From positions 806,001-870,000 of the forward strand of contig JALCLA010000001.1 of the NCBI GenBank assembly GCA_022647565.1: a DNA stretch of 64,000 nucleotides. The letters run 5' to 3'. Each line of letters opens with the position of its first letter. Within the stretch, counting starts at the first letter, position 1. Source of the stretch: Chiayiivirga sp. (GTDB taxonomy: Bacteria; Pseudomonadota; Gammaproteobacteria; Xanthomonadales; Xanthomonadaceae). Below are positions 53,505 to 62,457 of the stretch, piece by piece. The position numbers and the translations under genes were made by a program. Below the pieces are notes generated by a model. That model had not been told where the DNA came from. It made no database searches and was given only the letters and a program-made list of their open reading frames with translations.

Positions 53505-54186
53505 TCGCCGCTGGCACATCGATCCTGAAGCCTTCACCGGCGACCTCCACCGAGTCTTCAAGACGCCGCTCGATAGCGGGCTGGATGTCGCGCCGCGAGA
53601 CTTCAATCCCTACAGCGCTGGCCGCTGTGCGCTCGCTGGCGCCAAATCGAAGGCCGCCGCTTCTTGCTACGCCGGCACCACCTCTGCGTGTGCGCTATGG
53701 GAGACGTTGCCGTTCCGCAGCATCGTGGGAACCGGCCAGCCTGGAGTCTACTTGCCCACGCGCAGCTTTGAACGTCTCTATCTCACCACGCTTACCCCGA
53801 TCACACCGCTCTGGCTGGTCGATTGCTCGCCACTCGGTCTTCGCAGACTGCTTCTGAGCGAGAGTGCGGTTGAGACTGCGATCACATTCATGGCTCACAA
53901 GAACAAGATCGCGTCGCAGCGTTTCGCGGATCAACTTGTGCGACAAGCCGCCCGCGACGGCATTCAGGTCGACGGCCTTCGGTGGCGTTCTCGGCAGTGC
54001 GATGGAGACGTGGTACTGCTTTACCAGCCACCCGTGGCGGAGGCGGCTTTGCGCGTACTTGCAGCGCCGATTTCCCTGCAGACGCACCCGCACGCAGACG
54101 CATTGATTGATGCGGCCTTGGCGGAAGGCAAGCGCTTCCGCATCAAGCCCGCCGGGCTCGATCCCGGCGAAGACGACGACCCGTGA
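53491..54186 (+). CDS. RES-domain toxin
   Basis: A 231-residue protein with a RES domain (HRVFKTPLDSG near residue 19, FNPYSAGRCALAGAKSKAAASCYAGTT, then ALWETLPFR), which carries the conserved Arg, Glu and Ser that name the family. Known RES toxins either degrade NAD+ (MbcT type) or ADP-ribosylate a host enzyme (ParT type). The gene overlaps both neighbours (14 bases with the antitoxin, 4 with the large downstream gene), a layout of strict co-expression. Start ATG 53491. Confidence 0.8.
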   Translation: MPTGNRRWHIDPEAFTGDLHRVFKTPLDSGLDVAPRDFNPYSAGRCALAGAKSKAAASCYAGTTSACALWETLPFRSIVGTGQPGVYLPTRSFERLYLTTLTPITPLWLVDCSPLGLRRLLLSESAVETAITFMAHKNKIASQRFADQLVRQAARDGIQVDGLRWRSRQCDGDVVLLYQPPVAEAALRVLAAPISLQTHPHADALIDAALAEGKRFRIKPAGLDPGEDDDP

Positions 54187-57100
54187 AGCTCGAAGAGTAC
54201 CTATACCCCGAAACCGAAGAGGCCTTCGAGGATCTCGTCGTGGAATTGGTTCGCGCGGAATTCCGTCCTCCGCTACCACCTACACGATTTGGGCGCAAAG
54301 GACAGCGTCAGAAAGGGATCGACCTAAACTGGCGGCTAGAGAGCGGAAGTCATCAGGCCGCACAGTGCAAGGACTACCTGAAGACCAAACTGACCAGAGC
54401 GCACATTGATCATGACCTCGCCCTCGCGCACACACTGACACCGCCCCTTGAGGCGCTGATCTTCGTAACATCCGGTGATCGCGACTCGTCCTTGTCGGAG
54501 TACGTAGCAAACCGCACGCTCCACAATCGCCCCACAGTTGCAATCTGGTTTTGGCAAGACGTCGTTGCAATGCTGGAGCGCCACCAACTGCTCGGCCTGC
54601 TGAGCGACGACTGGATCGCGCGTCGGCTCCCGAACTACCTAGCAAGAAATGGCCTCTCGCTTCAGCCCCTCGCCGGCGCGGCGGCAATGGGTCCGGCACC
54701 CGATCCAAATGCGTCAGCGCTCCAGAGGGAGATGGAATCGGCACTGAGAGCAGGGCACGCGACGATGGTTGTTGCCCGACTCGGCGAGGCTGGCGTTGAA
54801 CGCGATGAGGCGCTACGTCAGTTGCTCGCTCGCGCCTATTTTCAACTGCACAATGGCGACCAAGTGTTGGCCTTGGCAGGTGAAGCCGCGCCACCTCGTC
54901 TACGTGCCCTTGCCGGGGTCGTGCTGGCACAGCGAGGCAATGCCGCCGAATCCAGGCGCGCCGCAATCGAGGCACGCACGGGCGCGTCCCCGGGGGACCT
55001 GCCGTACGTAGTGGCGCTTGAGTTGCTCGCTGCGCTCCAACTGGACGGAGCGACGTACGAAGAGATCGAAACACTCGTTCCGGACGCCTTTCGCGACCAC
55101 CCCGCCTTACGTGGCGTGCTCGGCGATGCCGCGCTGCGATCGGGCGACCACGACCTGGCCGTAGAGCACTATCAGCATGCCGAGGCCAACGATCCCCAAC
55201 CGAGCGTTCTGCGTCGGCTCAACCTTTGTGCGGCTGAGCTGGGTGCAGCGCTACGTCGGCGGCCTTTCGGCGATCACGTACTGAAGCCCGGCCCCCTCCG
55301 AGACGAGATCGCCGAAATCGCTCGCGCGCTCCAGCGGGAGGACAGCGCATCTCTCGACCCCACTGCTCGGCGAGTGTTGCAACACAACCTGGGCGTTGCC
55401 GCGATGCTCTCGGGGCAGCAAGACGTCGCCCTTGCCGCGGCGCACTGTGCGCTGTCGTTGTCGCCCGACGACGTAAACCTTTGGTTGCGGTACCTGTACG
55501 TCCTGACCGTCTATGATGCCGAGATTGATTCGGCACTTGCGGAACAGGCTCCACCAGACCCTCACGTCGCCTTGGCGCTGAGTGAAGCTTGGGCTCGCGC
55601 CGGCGACCTGACTCGTGCAAGGGGATTCTTGACCGATGCTCTTGCGCAGGCGGACGTCTCCGACGAGCTTCGGTGCCATCTTCAGACTCAGGCTGCCTAT
55701 CTGCAGGGGCCGCCCGGTCCGCTCGATCTGTCCAGGGCCGGAACTCTCCTCACGCTCGCACAGACGCTTCCTTGGCCCGCGCCGGCGCTTCGGCGGCTAG
55801 TGTTCGACCTCGACAATCCTGCGTTGGAACCGATTGCAAGCGCACTGAAAGACTGGCTCCCGAGCGCCAACTTAACAAACATTGACGACGAAGACGCCGT
55901 GACCCTCGCGGCGTTGCTCGTTCACCGAGACAAACCCATCGACGCTGCGCGCTGGCTACCTGCGCTCCGCGCCCGTGCCGCTCTACCCGACCAGTCCCCC
56001 GACCCCACTGTCGTCCCAGTGCTCGTCGATGTACTTCTCGCCACGCGACGCCTGGAGGAGGCGCTTAGTCGCACTGCGGCCTGGTGCGCGGTCTCGCCCT
56101 CATCGACCGGCGCGCGTTATCGTCGAACCCGTGCCCTCTATGAGTGCGGGGACCTCCATCAGGCGCTCGATGAGTTGCTGGCGGCCCACGAAGCGACCCG
56201 CGCAGCTCCGGTGTTGTGGGCTATGGCCGTTAGCTTGGCCCGCCTTTGCGGCCGCGTGCGCGAGGTGAGACGCGTGCTGCGCACGTGGCCGGTACCGGAG
56301 GTGCGTTCGCCATCCGAGTTCACATCACTCTATTTCGCTTTGGCAGCTACGCATGATCGGCGCTTGCGCGCTCTCGCCCTAGAGTCGCTGAATCGCCCAG
56401 GTGACTTGCAGGCGATCGCACCGCGCGTCATCGGACTGACCGCCCGACACGCGCGGACAACGGAGCCAGATCAGGTGGCCGCTGACTGCGTCGTTGACTT
56501 GCGCCACCCAGGCGGTCGCGTGTGGAGCTACTGGATGGGCGCGGCGCCTCCGCCGCTTCCTGGTCTAGCTGAAGGAACCTGGCTTGCACCCGTGATGGGC
56601 GGACGCATCGGTGACGACGTCACTCTGTTGGATGGTCCATTTGCCGGTCTTACGTTGACTATCATTGGGATAAAGCAGCCACTGCGACTTCTAGCTGAGC
56701 ACGCTCAACAGGTGGCTGCCGCGAGTGGCGAAATCGAGCTCGTCGACGAAGACATGGATGCCATTGTGGCTCGCATGCGCGACATGCTGCTCGCCCAGCA
56801 AGCCATGACCGCCCAACGGCTCGCCATTGGGCAGAACGGCGGATTTCCCGCTGTCGTTATGGCGCAGATTTTTCAGTGCTCACCGCGACAGTTCGGGCAC
56901 GCCTCCCGAGAGTGGCGACCGCGGAGCCACGGGGGACAACGGGAAGTGCGAGAGGCTGAAGCCACCTGCCTGGCCAAGGCACAGTCTGTCGTTCTGGACC
57001 CGTTGACGCTATGCCTCATCGTCGAGGCCGAACTTGAAGACATGCTTGGCGTGCTGCCAGGGCCGCTGTGGATCACGGGTGAAACCCGCCGCACGCTGCA

Positions 57101-57872
57101 AGAGTGGTACTTCACCGAAAGAGAGGCGCTTCGGGGGCTTGGCACTATGCGTTTGGGCCGCGGGCGGAAGATTCAGATGGAGGAGCACCTTCCATCACAC
57201 CGTCTGATGCTACGTAGATTCTGGGGCCGTGTGCAGCAGTTTGTGGAACGGCGGTGCATCGTCGCGCCGCGTCCTTCGGACGACAGCGTGGCGCAGTTCG
57301 CTCTTCTAGAAGAAGCTTTCGACGACAGTACGATCGCGACGTTAGCCACCGCCAAGCACCATGAGGCAGTCTGGCTTTGCGACGAACTCGCATTGCGCGA
57401 CGCGCTGGCGCAGCCGAACCTCGTATCGGCGGTGAGCCTTCAGTCGCTGTTGCACGAGGCCTTCCGACTTGGTGGAGCTCCCTCCCGCTGGCAAACGGTG
57501 CGTGCATTTGCGCGCCTGGCGAGCACGGGACGCCACTTCTTGGCGATTCCGTATGCGGCGCTTCCTTTGGCTTGGAATCTTGCTTCGCACGAACGCGGAA
57601 CGACGCTAAAGGCTTTGCTCTCGACGGTGAAGGACGCCGAAGCAGTGCCAACGTGGCGTGCAGCTTTGAACTTGCTTGTAGCCAACGAAAAGCTGCGCCA
57701 AAAAGACCGTCGCCTGGGCATAGCGCGAAGAAAGCTTGTTCCCATGACGCTTCGCTCGCTGCCCGACTTGCCGAGACAAATGGCCGAAAGTCTCGGGCGC
57801 ACCCTCGCCAACAATTGGCCCGGAGATCTGCGCCCCTTACGTCGCGCCGTCCAACGGTGGCTACGTAAGTAG
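54183..57872 (+). CDS. large multi-domain protein: Mrr-like nuclease, helical repeats, PIN-like C-terminus
   Basis: 1229 residues. Residues about 10-130 resemble an Mrr-type PD-(D/E)xK nuclease: GRKGQRQKGIDL (Asp47) and AAQCKDY (Gln61-x-Lys63), preceded by Glu residues. Residues about 180-760 are Ala/Leu-rich helical pairs resembling TPR repeats (for example AYFQLHNGDQVLALAGEA). Around 775-850 a beta-rich segment (TLLDGPFAGLTLTIIGI) recalls the GreA/GreB C-terminal domain. From about 930, VVLDPLTLCLIVEAEL, WITGETRRTLQEW and VWLCDELALRDAL resemble PIN-like acidic sites. The combination resembles TPR-GreAB-C-PIN conflict-system proteins, here with an added N-terminal nuclease. ATGA overlap with the RES gene. 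Confidence 0.65.
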   Translation: MKLEEYLYPETEEAFEDLVVELVRAEFRPPLPPTRFGRKGQRQKGIDLNWRLESGSHQAAQCKDYLKTKLTRAHIDHDLALAHTLTPPLEALIFVTSGDRDSSLSEYVANRTLHNRPTVAIWFWQDVVAMLERHQLLGLLSDDWIARRLPNYLARNGLSLQPLAGAAAMGPAPDPNASALQREMESALRAGHATMVVARLGEAGVERDEALRQLLARAYFQLHNGDQVLALAGEAAPPRLRALAGVVLAQRGNAAESRRAAIEARTGASPGDLPYVVALELLAALQLDGATYEEIETLVPDAFRDHPALRGVLGDAALRSGDHDLAVEHYQHAEANDPQPSVLRRLNLCAAELGAALRRRPFGDHVLKPGPLRDEIAEIARALQREDSASLDPTARRVLQHNLGVAAMLSGQQDVALAAAHCALSLSPDDVNLWLRYLYVLTVYDAEIDSALAEQAPPDPHVALALSEAWARAGDLTRARGFLTDALAQADVSDELRCHLQTQAAYLQGPPGPLDLSRAGTLLTLAQTLPWPAPALRRLVFDLDNPALEPIASALKDWLPSANLTNIDDEDAVTLAALLVHRDKPIDAARWLPALRARAALPDQSPDPTVVPVLVDVLLATRRLEEALSRTAAWCAVSPSSTGARYRRTRALYECGDLHQALDELLAAHEATRAAPVLWAMAVSLARLCGRVREVRRVLRTWPVPEVRSPSEFTSLYFALAATHDRRLRALALESLNRPGDLQAIAPRVIGLTARHARTTEPDQVAADCVVDLRHPGGRVWSYWMGAAPPPLPGLAEGTWLAPVMGGRIGDDVTLLDGPFAGLTLTIIGIKQPLRLLAEHAQQVAAASGEIELVDEDMDAIVARMRDMLLAQQAMTAQRLAIGQNGGFPAVVMAQIFQCSPRQFGHASREWRPRSHGGQREVREAEATCLAKAQSVVLDPLTLCLIVEAELEDMLGVLPGPLWITGETRRTLQEWYFTEREALRGLGTMRLGRGRKIQMEEHLPSHRLMLRRFWGRVQQFVERRCIVAPRPSDDSVAQFALLEEAFDDSTIATLATAKHHEAVWLCDELALRDALAQPNLVSAVSLQSLLHEAFRLGGAPSRWQTVRAFARLASTGRHFLAIPYAALPLAWNLASHERGTTLKALLSTVKDAEAVPTWRAALNLLVANEKLRQKDRRLGIARRKLVPMTLRSLPDLPRQMAESLGRTLANNWPGDLRPLRRAVQRWLRK

Positions 57873-57900
57873 AGGGCGCGACCGCAACGCGCAGCCTAAG

Positions 57901-58416
57901 CTAGACACCAATGGCAATTCTGAACTCTTTCACCGCGTCAGAGTTTGCCTGTCCCTTCTTCGTGTTCAGGAAGCCAGGCACGTTCATCTCCCTTAAGACC
58001 TTCGTGTCCTTGATATTGCAGAGCTTGGGGTTCCTGTCGATCGCTGCGCCGATGAGCAGCTGTTCAAGCGACTGGATGTCCGCGTAGCCGTTCCTTCCGG
58101 GGGATGCAAAGTAGCCAGATGGCGTCATCTTGGCGAGAAAAATGAGGTACGGAACTCCTTTCGCCTTTCCCATGGCCGAGTCGTACTGAACGATCTTGTG
58201 CGGCTGGAAGCACTCCTTCTTGAAGGACTGCTTCTCAGCCATCCCAACGTACCAAGCCTTGTTGCGCACGACCAAGATGTAACAACCGCATGCATCAGGG
58301 AGGTCCTCAATCTCCTCGTGAACGGTTGCCCAGAATGCCTTGCGCCTCTTCGCGTCACGCGTTGTCAGCTTGCCCTCTCGTGGAACTTCGAACGGTCCGA
58401 AGATCTCGTAATTCAT
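57901..58416 (-). CDS. GIY-YIG-like nuclease domain protein
   Basis: A 171-residue protein. CGCYILVVRNKAWYVGMAEK (residues about 43-62) matches the GIY...YIG core (GCY, YVG). A basic helix follows (SFKKECFQ), and SLEQLLIGAAIDRNPKLCN near 125-143 provides the Glu and Asn of the superfamily. The Arg of the central helix is replaced by Lys, so activity is uncertain. It is convergent with the 1229-residue gene and lies just downstream of the Dus-HEPN gene, probably cotranscribed with it. Confidence 0.55.
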   Translation of the reverse strand: MNYEIFGPFEVPREGKLTTRDAKRRKAFWATVHEEIEDLPDACGCYILVVRNKAWYVGMAEKQSFKKECFQPHKIVQYDSAMGKAKGVPYLIFLAKMTPSGYFASPGRNGYADIQSLEQLLIGAAIDRNPKLCNIKDTKVLREMNVPGFLNTKKGQANSDAVKEFRIAIGV

Positions 58417-58455
58417 GCGCGCCTCCCGTTGTGCTGGACAAACTCTACGTGCAGT

Positions 58456-60345
58456 CTAGAGTGAGCTGAAATGCGCTTCTCGCGCCGAATCGTCGCCTTG
58501 GAGCGCTGCCAATAGTGCCGGCCGAGCGAGAACCTCGCGCCAGATATCTCGGAGCATCCGCGACCATTCCGCAAGATCCTCGAGCCTCTCATTGTCAGTC
58601 GCGGAAGGCAGGCGCCCGTGCACAAGCTTCGAGCGCCTCCGGTACGCAACTTCGAAGCGATCGCTAGCTGCGTCGCGCGAACCTACTGGTGCGACGATCG
58701 CGGCAAAGGTCTTTGCATGACGTGACGAGATACCAAACTTCTCGCTGTAGGTCAGCAAAGACTCCACGGCAGAAGAGGCGAGCATCAGCCCGGGGCTCCA
58801 GCGGTGAACCCACGTGCTTTCGACGCTGAGCGAGAGGGCCAGCCCGAGGCGCGTAGATGAGCCGATGCTGTTTAGAATTTCCAAGTGGGAGGAAGCGCTG
58901 AGAATCTCTGCCACCTCGAACGGTCGATGATCCAGGTCTAATGAGTTGTATCCCGCACGAGAGATCAGTCGTGTGGACCTTGATGTGCTCGGGTCCTCGA
59001 ACTCGTCAAACCGATGATGGATGGCGGTCCGCGTCGGGCGGACAAGCCACAGCGAGAAAATCCAGGTGTTGGCTAGACTGGCCGCGGACACACCGTCGCT
59101 GCGCGGCTCGAGAACGGACAGCCAGTAGACGACTTCCTCCGCGATCGCCTTTCTCTCGTCGAATCCCAGCATTCTGTAGTCGAGTGCCGGCGGATCGCCT
59201 CTCCGAGTAAGCTGCACGTCTGGGAGGAGTGATATCTGTTCCGGTTTGCCGGCAATCAGAAAGTTGTGCAGTGGGACATGCACTTTGCGTGGCCGTGGGT
59301 CGGCTGCCATGCGCATCATTGGTCTGCGTCCAAGGGGAGGCTCATGTCTGTCGCTCGGATTGCGAGTTCGACTGACCTGGTTCCCGCCACCGAAAAAGTA
59401 CTCTTTCGCCATGTCCAGCTGCTCGGTCGCCGATGTCGCGCGATTCACGACGCTTCTGAAACCGGCATTGTCAGGCCGATCCTTTGCGTACCAGCCCAAG
59501 TGCTTCCTGGCGATCCTGACGCCGGCTTCTTCCCCGTAGAACGCATACAGCCGCTCGAGGTGTCCGCAGAGAACGTGTCCGACTTCCTGCGCCGACGGTT
59601 CCGGCAGTAGCTCGCCTGTTGTCAGGTAGTGGTTGATCTCGCGAAAGAGCCACGGTCGGCCCTGAGCGCCGCGTCCAATCATCACTGCGTCGGCCTTGGT
59701 CTTCTCCAAGACTTCCTTCGCCTTGAGCGGCGAATCGATGTCGCCGTTGGCAACGACGGGGATGCTCGCCCGCGACTTGATCTCGGCGATCGTGTCGTAC
59801 TCAGCGTGGCCGGTGTACATCATCTCGCGGGTTCGGCCATGCACCGCCAGCATCGAGACTCCGGCACTCTCCGCGATGGATGCTATGCGCACGCCATTGC
59901 GGTTGTCAGCGTTCCAGCCCGTGCGAATCTTCAGCGTAACGGGGACATCGACTGCCTTGACGACGGCATCGATGATTTCGCCGACCAATCTCTCGTCTTG
60001 AAGCAAAGCGGAGCCACACCAAGCGTTACACACTTTCTTGGCGGGACATCCCATGTTCACATCAACGATCTGGGCACCGTGATCGACGTTGTAGCGAGCT
60101 GCATCGGCCAGAACTGCAGGGTCTGCGCCGGCAATCTGCACACCAATGGGATCAGGCTCGCCCTCATGGTCCATTCGAAGGAGGCTTTTCTTGGTCTTCC
60201 ACAGCCGCGGGTCCGAGGTCGTCATCTCTGACACGGCATACCCTGCGCCAAGCTCCTTGCATAGCAAACGGAACGGCTTGTCGGTCACGCCCGCCATGGG
60301 GGCGAGGATGCACGGTGAACTGAGCTGATAGCTCCCGATCCTCAT
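58456..60345 (-). CDS. dusB: tRNA-dihydrouridine synthase read in frame into a HEPN-like domain
   Basis: Residues 1 to about 325 are a complete Dus enzyme: ILAPMAGVTDKPFR for FMN, CPAKKVCNAW with catalytic Cys106, TLKIRTGW, LAVHGRTREMMYTG and ARKHLGWYAKDRPDNAGFR. From about residue 345 (MMRMAADPRPRKVHVPLHNF) another protein begins without a stop. It is helical and ends near RRRSKLVHGRL (about residue 570), which fits the R-x4-6-H motif of HEPN ribonucleases. The HEPN part could be translated separately from ATG 59319, 59316 or 59310. The gene may replace the broken chromosomal dusB. Codon usage is less G+C-biased than in the chromosome. Confidence 0.8.
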   Translation of the reverse strand: MRIGSYQLSSPCILAPMAGVTDKPFRLLCKELGAGYAVSEMTTSDPRLWKTKKSLLRMDHEGEPDPIGVQIAGADPAVLADAARYNVDHGAQIVDVNMGCPAKKVCNAWCGSALLQDERLVGEIIDAVVKAVDVPVTLKIRTGWNADNRNGVRIASIAESAGVSMLAVHGRTREMMYTGHAEYDTIAEIKSRASIPVVANGDIDSPLKAKEVLEKTKADAVMIGRGAQGRPWLFREINHYLTTGELLPEPSAQEVGHVLCGHLERLYAFYGEEAGVRIARKHLGWYAKDRPDNAGFRSVVNRATSATEQLDMAKEYFFGGGNQVSRTRNPSDRHEPPLGRRPMMRMAADPRPRKVHVPLHNFLIAGKPEQISLLPDVQLTRRGDPPALDYRMLGFDERKAIAEEVVYWLSVLEPRSDGVSAASLANTWIFSLWLVRPTRTAIHHRFDEFEDPSTSRSTRLISRAGYNSLDLDHRPFEVAEILSASSHLEILNSIGSSTRLGLALSLSVESTWVHRWSPGLMLASSAVESLLTYSEKFGISSRHAKTFAAIVAPVGSRDAASDRFEVAYRRRSKLVHGRLPSATDNERLEDLAEWSRMLRDIWREVLARPALLAALQGDDSAREAHFSSL

Positions 60346-60381
60346 CGGTTGGACCTGTGATTCCGGAAAAGGCTGAGCATC

Positions 60382-62457
60382 TCAGCGCTCCTCGCCTAGA
60401 TCGTCCAAAAATTCTGAGACCGGGTTGACGCCCGTGACCAGAAGCTCTTCGCGCGAGCGGGTACAGGCAACATAGAGCAGATGCCTCTCTGTCGCGTAGA
60501 CCTCGGCCAGGTCGCCATCGTCCGTGACCTGCTCGATCCGCTGTTGCGATGGAATGACCTCGTCGTCGCAGGCCATCACCGCGACGGCGCGAAACTCCAA
60601 ACCCTTGGCGAGGTGCATGGTGCAGGCAGTCGCCTTGCCGAAGGTCGAATGCATGCGTTCGTCGAGCGTCACGTACGGAATGGCTGTCTGGCTCAATGCT
60701 CGGCCAGCGCGATTCAGCTCTGCTACCGAGCGCACGATGACGCCGATCTCATGGGGCTGCATGCCTGCCACGACGCGCTCCTTCAGCCACTCGGCAACGG
60801 CGTCGACTTCGGCATCGGGCGACGCTGCGCCGATGACCACAGGCTTCGGACCGTTGAACACCGATACCGTGCCTTTTCGGACTTCAACCAGGCCATCAAC
60901 GTCGGACACGGATTCGCCGAGCAGGCGGTCGGCGCAGGCGCGGATCTGGTGCGACGTGCGGTAGTTCACGAGCAAGGTTCGTGAGCGGCCGCGCACATCG
61001 ACGCCCAACGACTTCCATGAGAAGGGGGTCTGGAAGATGCGTTGGCCAAGATCGCCAGCGAAGAACAGCGCGTTGGGCCGATCACGCCCGACCGCCGCCA
61101 GGAATCGCAACTGCGAGATCGAGATATCCTGCGCCTCATCGACGACGATGTGCTCGAACGGTGGATGCGGTCGGTCGGCGAACACGTCGGCCAGGCGAGT
61201 GAACACGCCGGCCATTGATGTGAGTCCGTCGGCGATTGCGCCCGCCCGGACCGCATCGAACACCTCCCACAGTGTCTGGCGCTGCGCGTCGGACAAGCGC
61301 GTCTTGCGGCCAAGCCGCCTCACGTCCCGATACTGGTCCCACGATGCGATCTGCCAGGCGTCGACCACCTGGTCCCACTCGTTCAGCAGGAAGGGGATGC
61401 CGAAGCGAAGGCCGCTCAACTGTGCGGCAGCCTTCGCCATTCGCGCCTTGAGGTCCTCACGCGACAGTAGCCGCACAGGACCGATCTGAGTTTCGTGCAG
61501 GTGGATGCCCGCGTCATCCATGGAAATGACGTCGATGCGCTCGGCGAGGCGGGGCTCCGAACTGATCAGACGCCGCAGCTTCGCACGCAGGGCATTGGCG
61601 AGGCTGCCCGAGAATGTCGTGAGCAGGACACGCGCCTCGGGATTGCTGCGCGCCAGGTAGGCAGCGCGATGCAGAGCAACAATAGTCTTGCCCGTCCCCG
61701 CTGATCCGGAAACGCGAGCTGGGCCCGTGTAGTCGCGCTCGACGAGCTGTCGCTGTTCGGGGTGGAGGAAGATCGTCCATTTGTCCCAGGGCGACGACAG
61801 GGCGCGCTCGAGTTCCTCGATGCTGGAGACCGCGCGGAAGCGGCGCTGCGCGTCGGGATGTTCGAATGGGCTGGCATCGGCGGATGCGGATGCCAAAATC
61901 TTGGGGGCTCCGCCGGTGGCGAGTTCCAGCAGCGCCTCCGCCGCCTCGGCGGGCAGATGGTCCACCAAGTCCAGCAGCGTGTCTTCCGTCGCCTGCTGTA
62001 CGTCCCCGATCCACTCCTGCGGCACGCCGTAGCCCAGCAGCAGCTGCTCCGGCGTCGAGGAGAACAGCGCCGGCTTGGCAGACGACACGGGCGCTTCGAC
62101 GTACACGGGTACGCGAACCTCCTCCACCCGCTCTCGGATCTCGACGAACTGCGCTGCGCCGGTCTTCGGATGCACGTCGAGCTTGCGACGTTCCGCCCAG
62201 CGATAAGCGCGGTCGTGGTGGTCGACGTAGCAGAGCAGCAGGCTTCCGTTTGATCGATGCACTATCAGCCGGATGTCCGCGTTTACCCGCACCGACCAAA
62301 AGTTGGTGTCCCGCGCGTTGTCGAGCTTGTGGAAGCTCATGCCAGGGTTCGCAGGGTTGAGCTGAAGATCAAACGCAGTGGTCTTGACGGCCTTCTGTTC
62401 GTCACCAGTGAGGCGAGTCAGGCTGTCGGTGAAAGTGTCAGCGATTCGGAACTGCAT
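60382..62457 (-). CDS. RelE/ParE-like domain fused to UvrD/Rep-type helicase
   Basis: 691 residues. Residues about 1-95 fit the RelE/ParE fold (LQLNPANPGMSFHKLD, NFWSVRVNADIRLIVHR, LLLCYVDHHDRAYRWAERR). A linker leads to a superfamily 1 helicase: Walker A GSAGTGKT (251-258), HIVVDEAQDIS as Walker B, VNYRTSHQIRACAD, and the C-terminal MHLAKGLEFRAVAV and LLYVACTRSREEL. Such fusions occur as stand-alone genes in variable regions, with function unproven; a role in nucleic-acid surveillance or defence is inferred. Its start overlaps the YjqB-like gene by 20 bases. Confidence 0.8.
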   Translation of the reverse strand: MQFRIADTFTDSLTRLTGDEQKAVKTTAFDLQLNPANPGMSFHKLDNARDTNFWSVRVNADIRLIVHRSNGSLLLCYVDHHDRAYRWAERRKLDVHPKTGAAQFVEIRERVEEVRVPVYVEAPVSSAKPALFSSTPEQLLLGYGVPQEWIGDVQQATEDTLLDLVDHLPAEAAEALLELATGGAPKILASASADASPFEHPDAQRRFRAVSSIEELERALSSPWDKWTIFLHPEQRQLVERDYTGPARVSGSAGTGKTIVALHRAAYLARSNPEARVLLTTFSGSLANALRAKLRRLISSEPRLAERIDVISMDDAGIHLHETQIGPVRLLSREDLKARMAKAAAQLSGLRFGIPFLLNEWDQVVDAWQIASWDQYRDVRRLGRKTRLSDAQRQTLWEVFDAVRAGAIADGLTSMAGVFTRLADVFADRPHPPFEHIVVDEAQDISISQLRFLAAVGRDRPNALFFAGDLGQRIFQTPFSWKSLGVDVRGRSRTLLVNYRTSHQIRACADRLLGESVSDVDGLVEVRKGTVSVFNGPKPVVIGAASPDAEVDAVAEWLKERVVAGMQPHEIGVIVRSVAELNRAGRALSQTAIPYVTLDERMHSTFGKATACTMHLAKGLEFRAVAVMACDDEVIPSQQRIEQVTDDGDLAEVYATERHLLYVACTRSREELLVTGVNPVSEFLDDLGEER

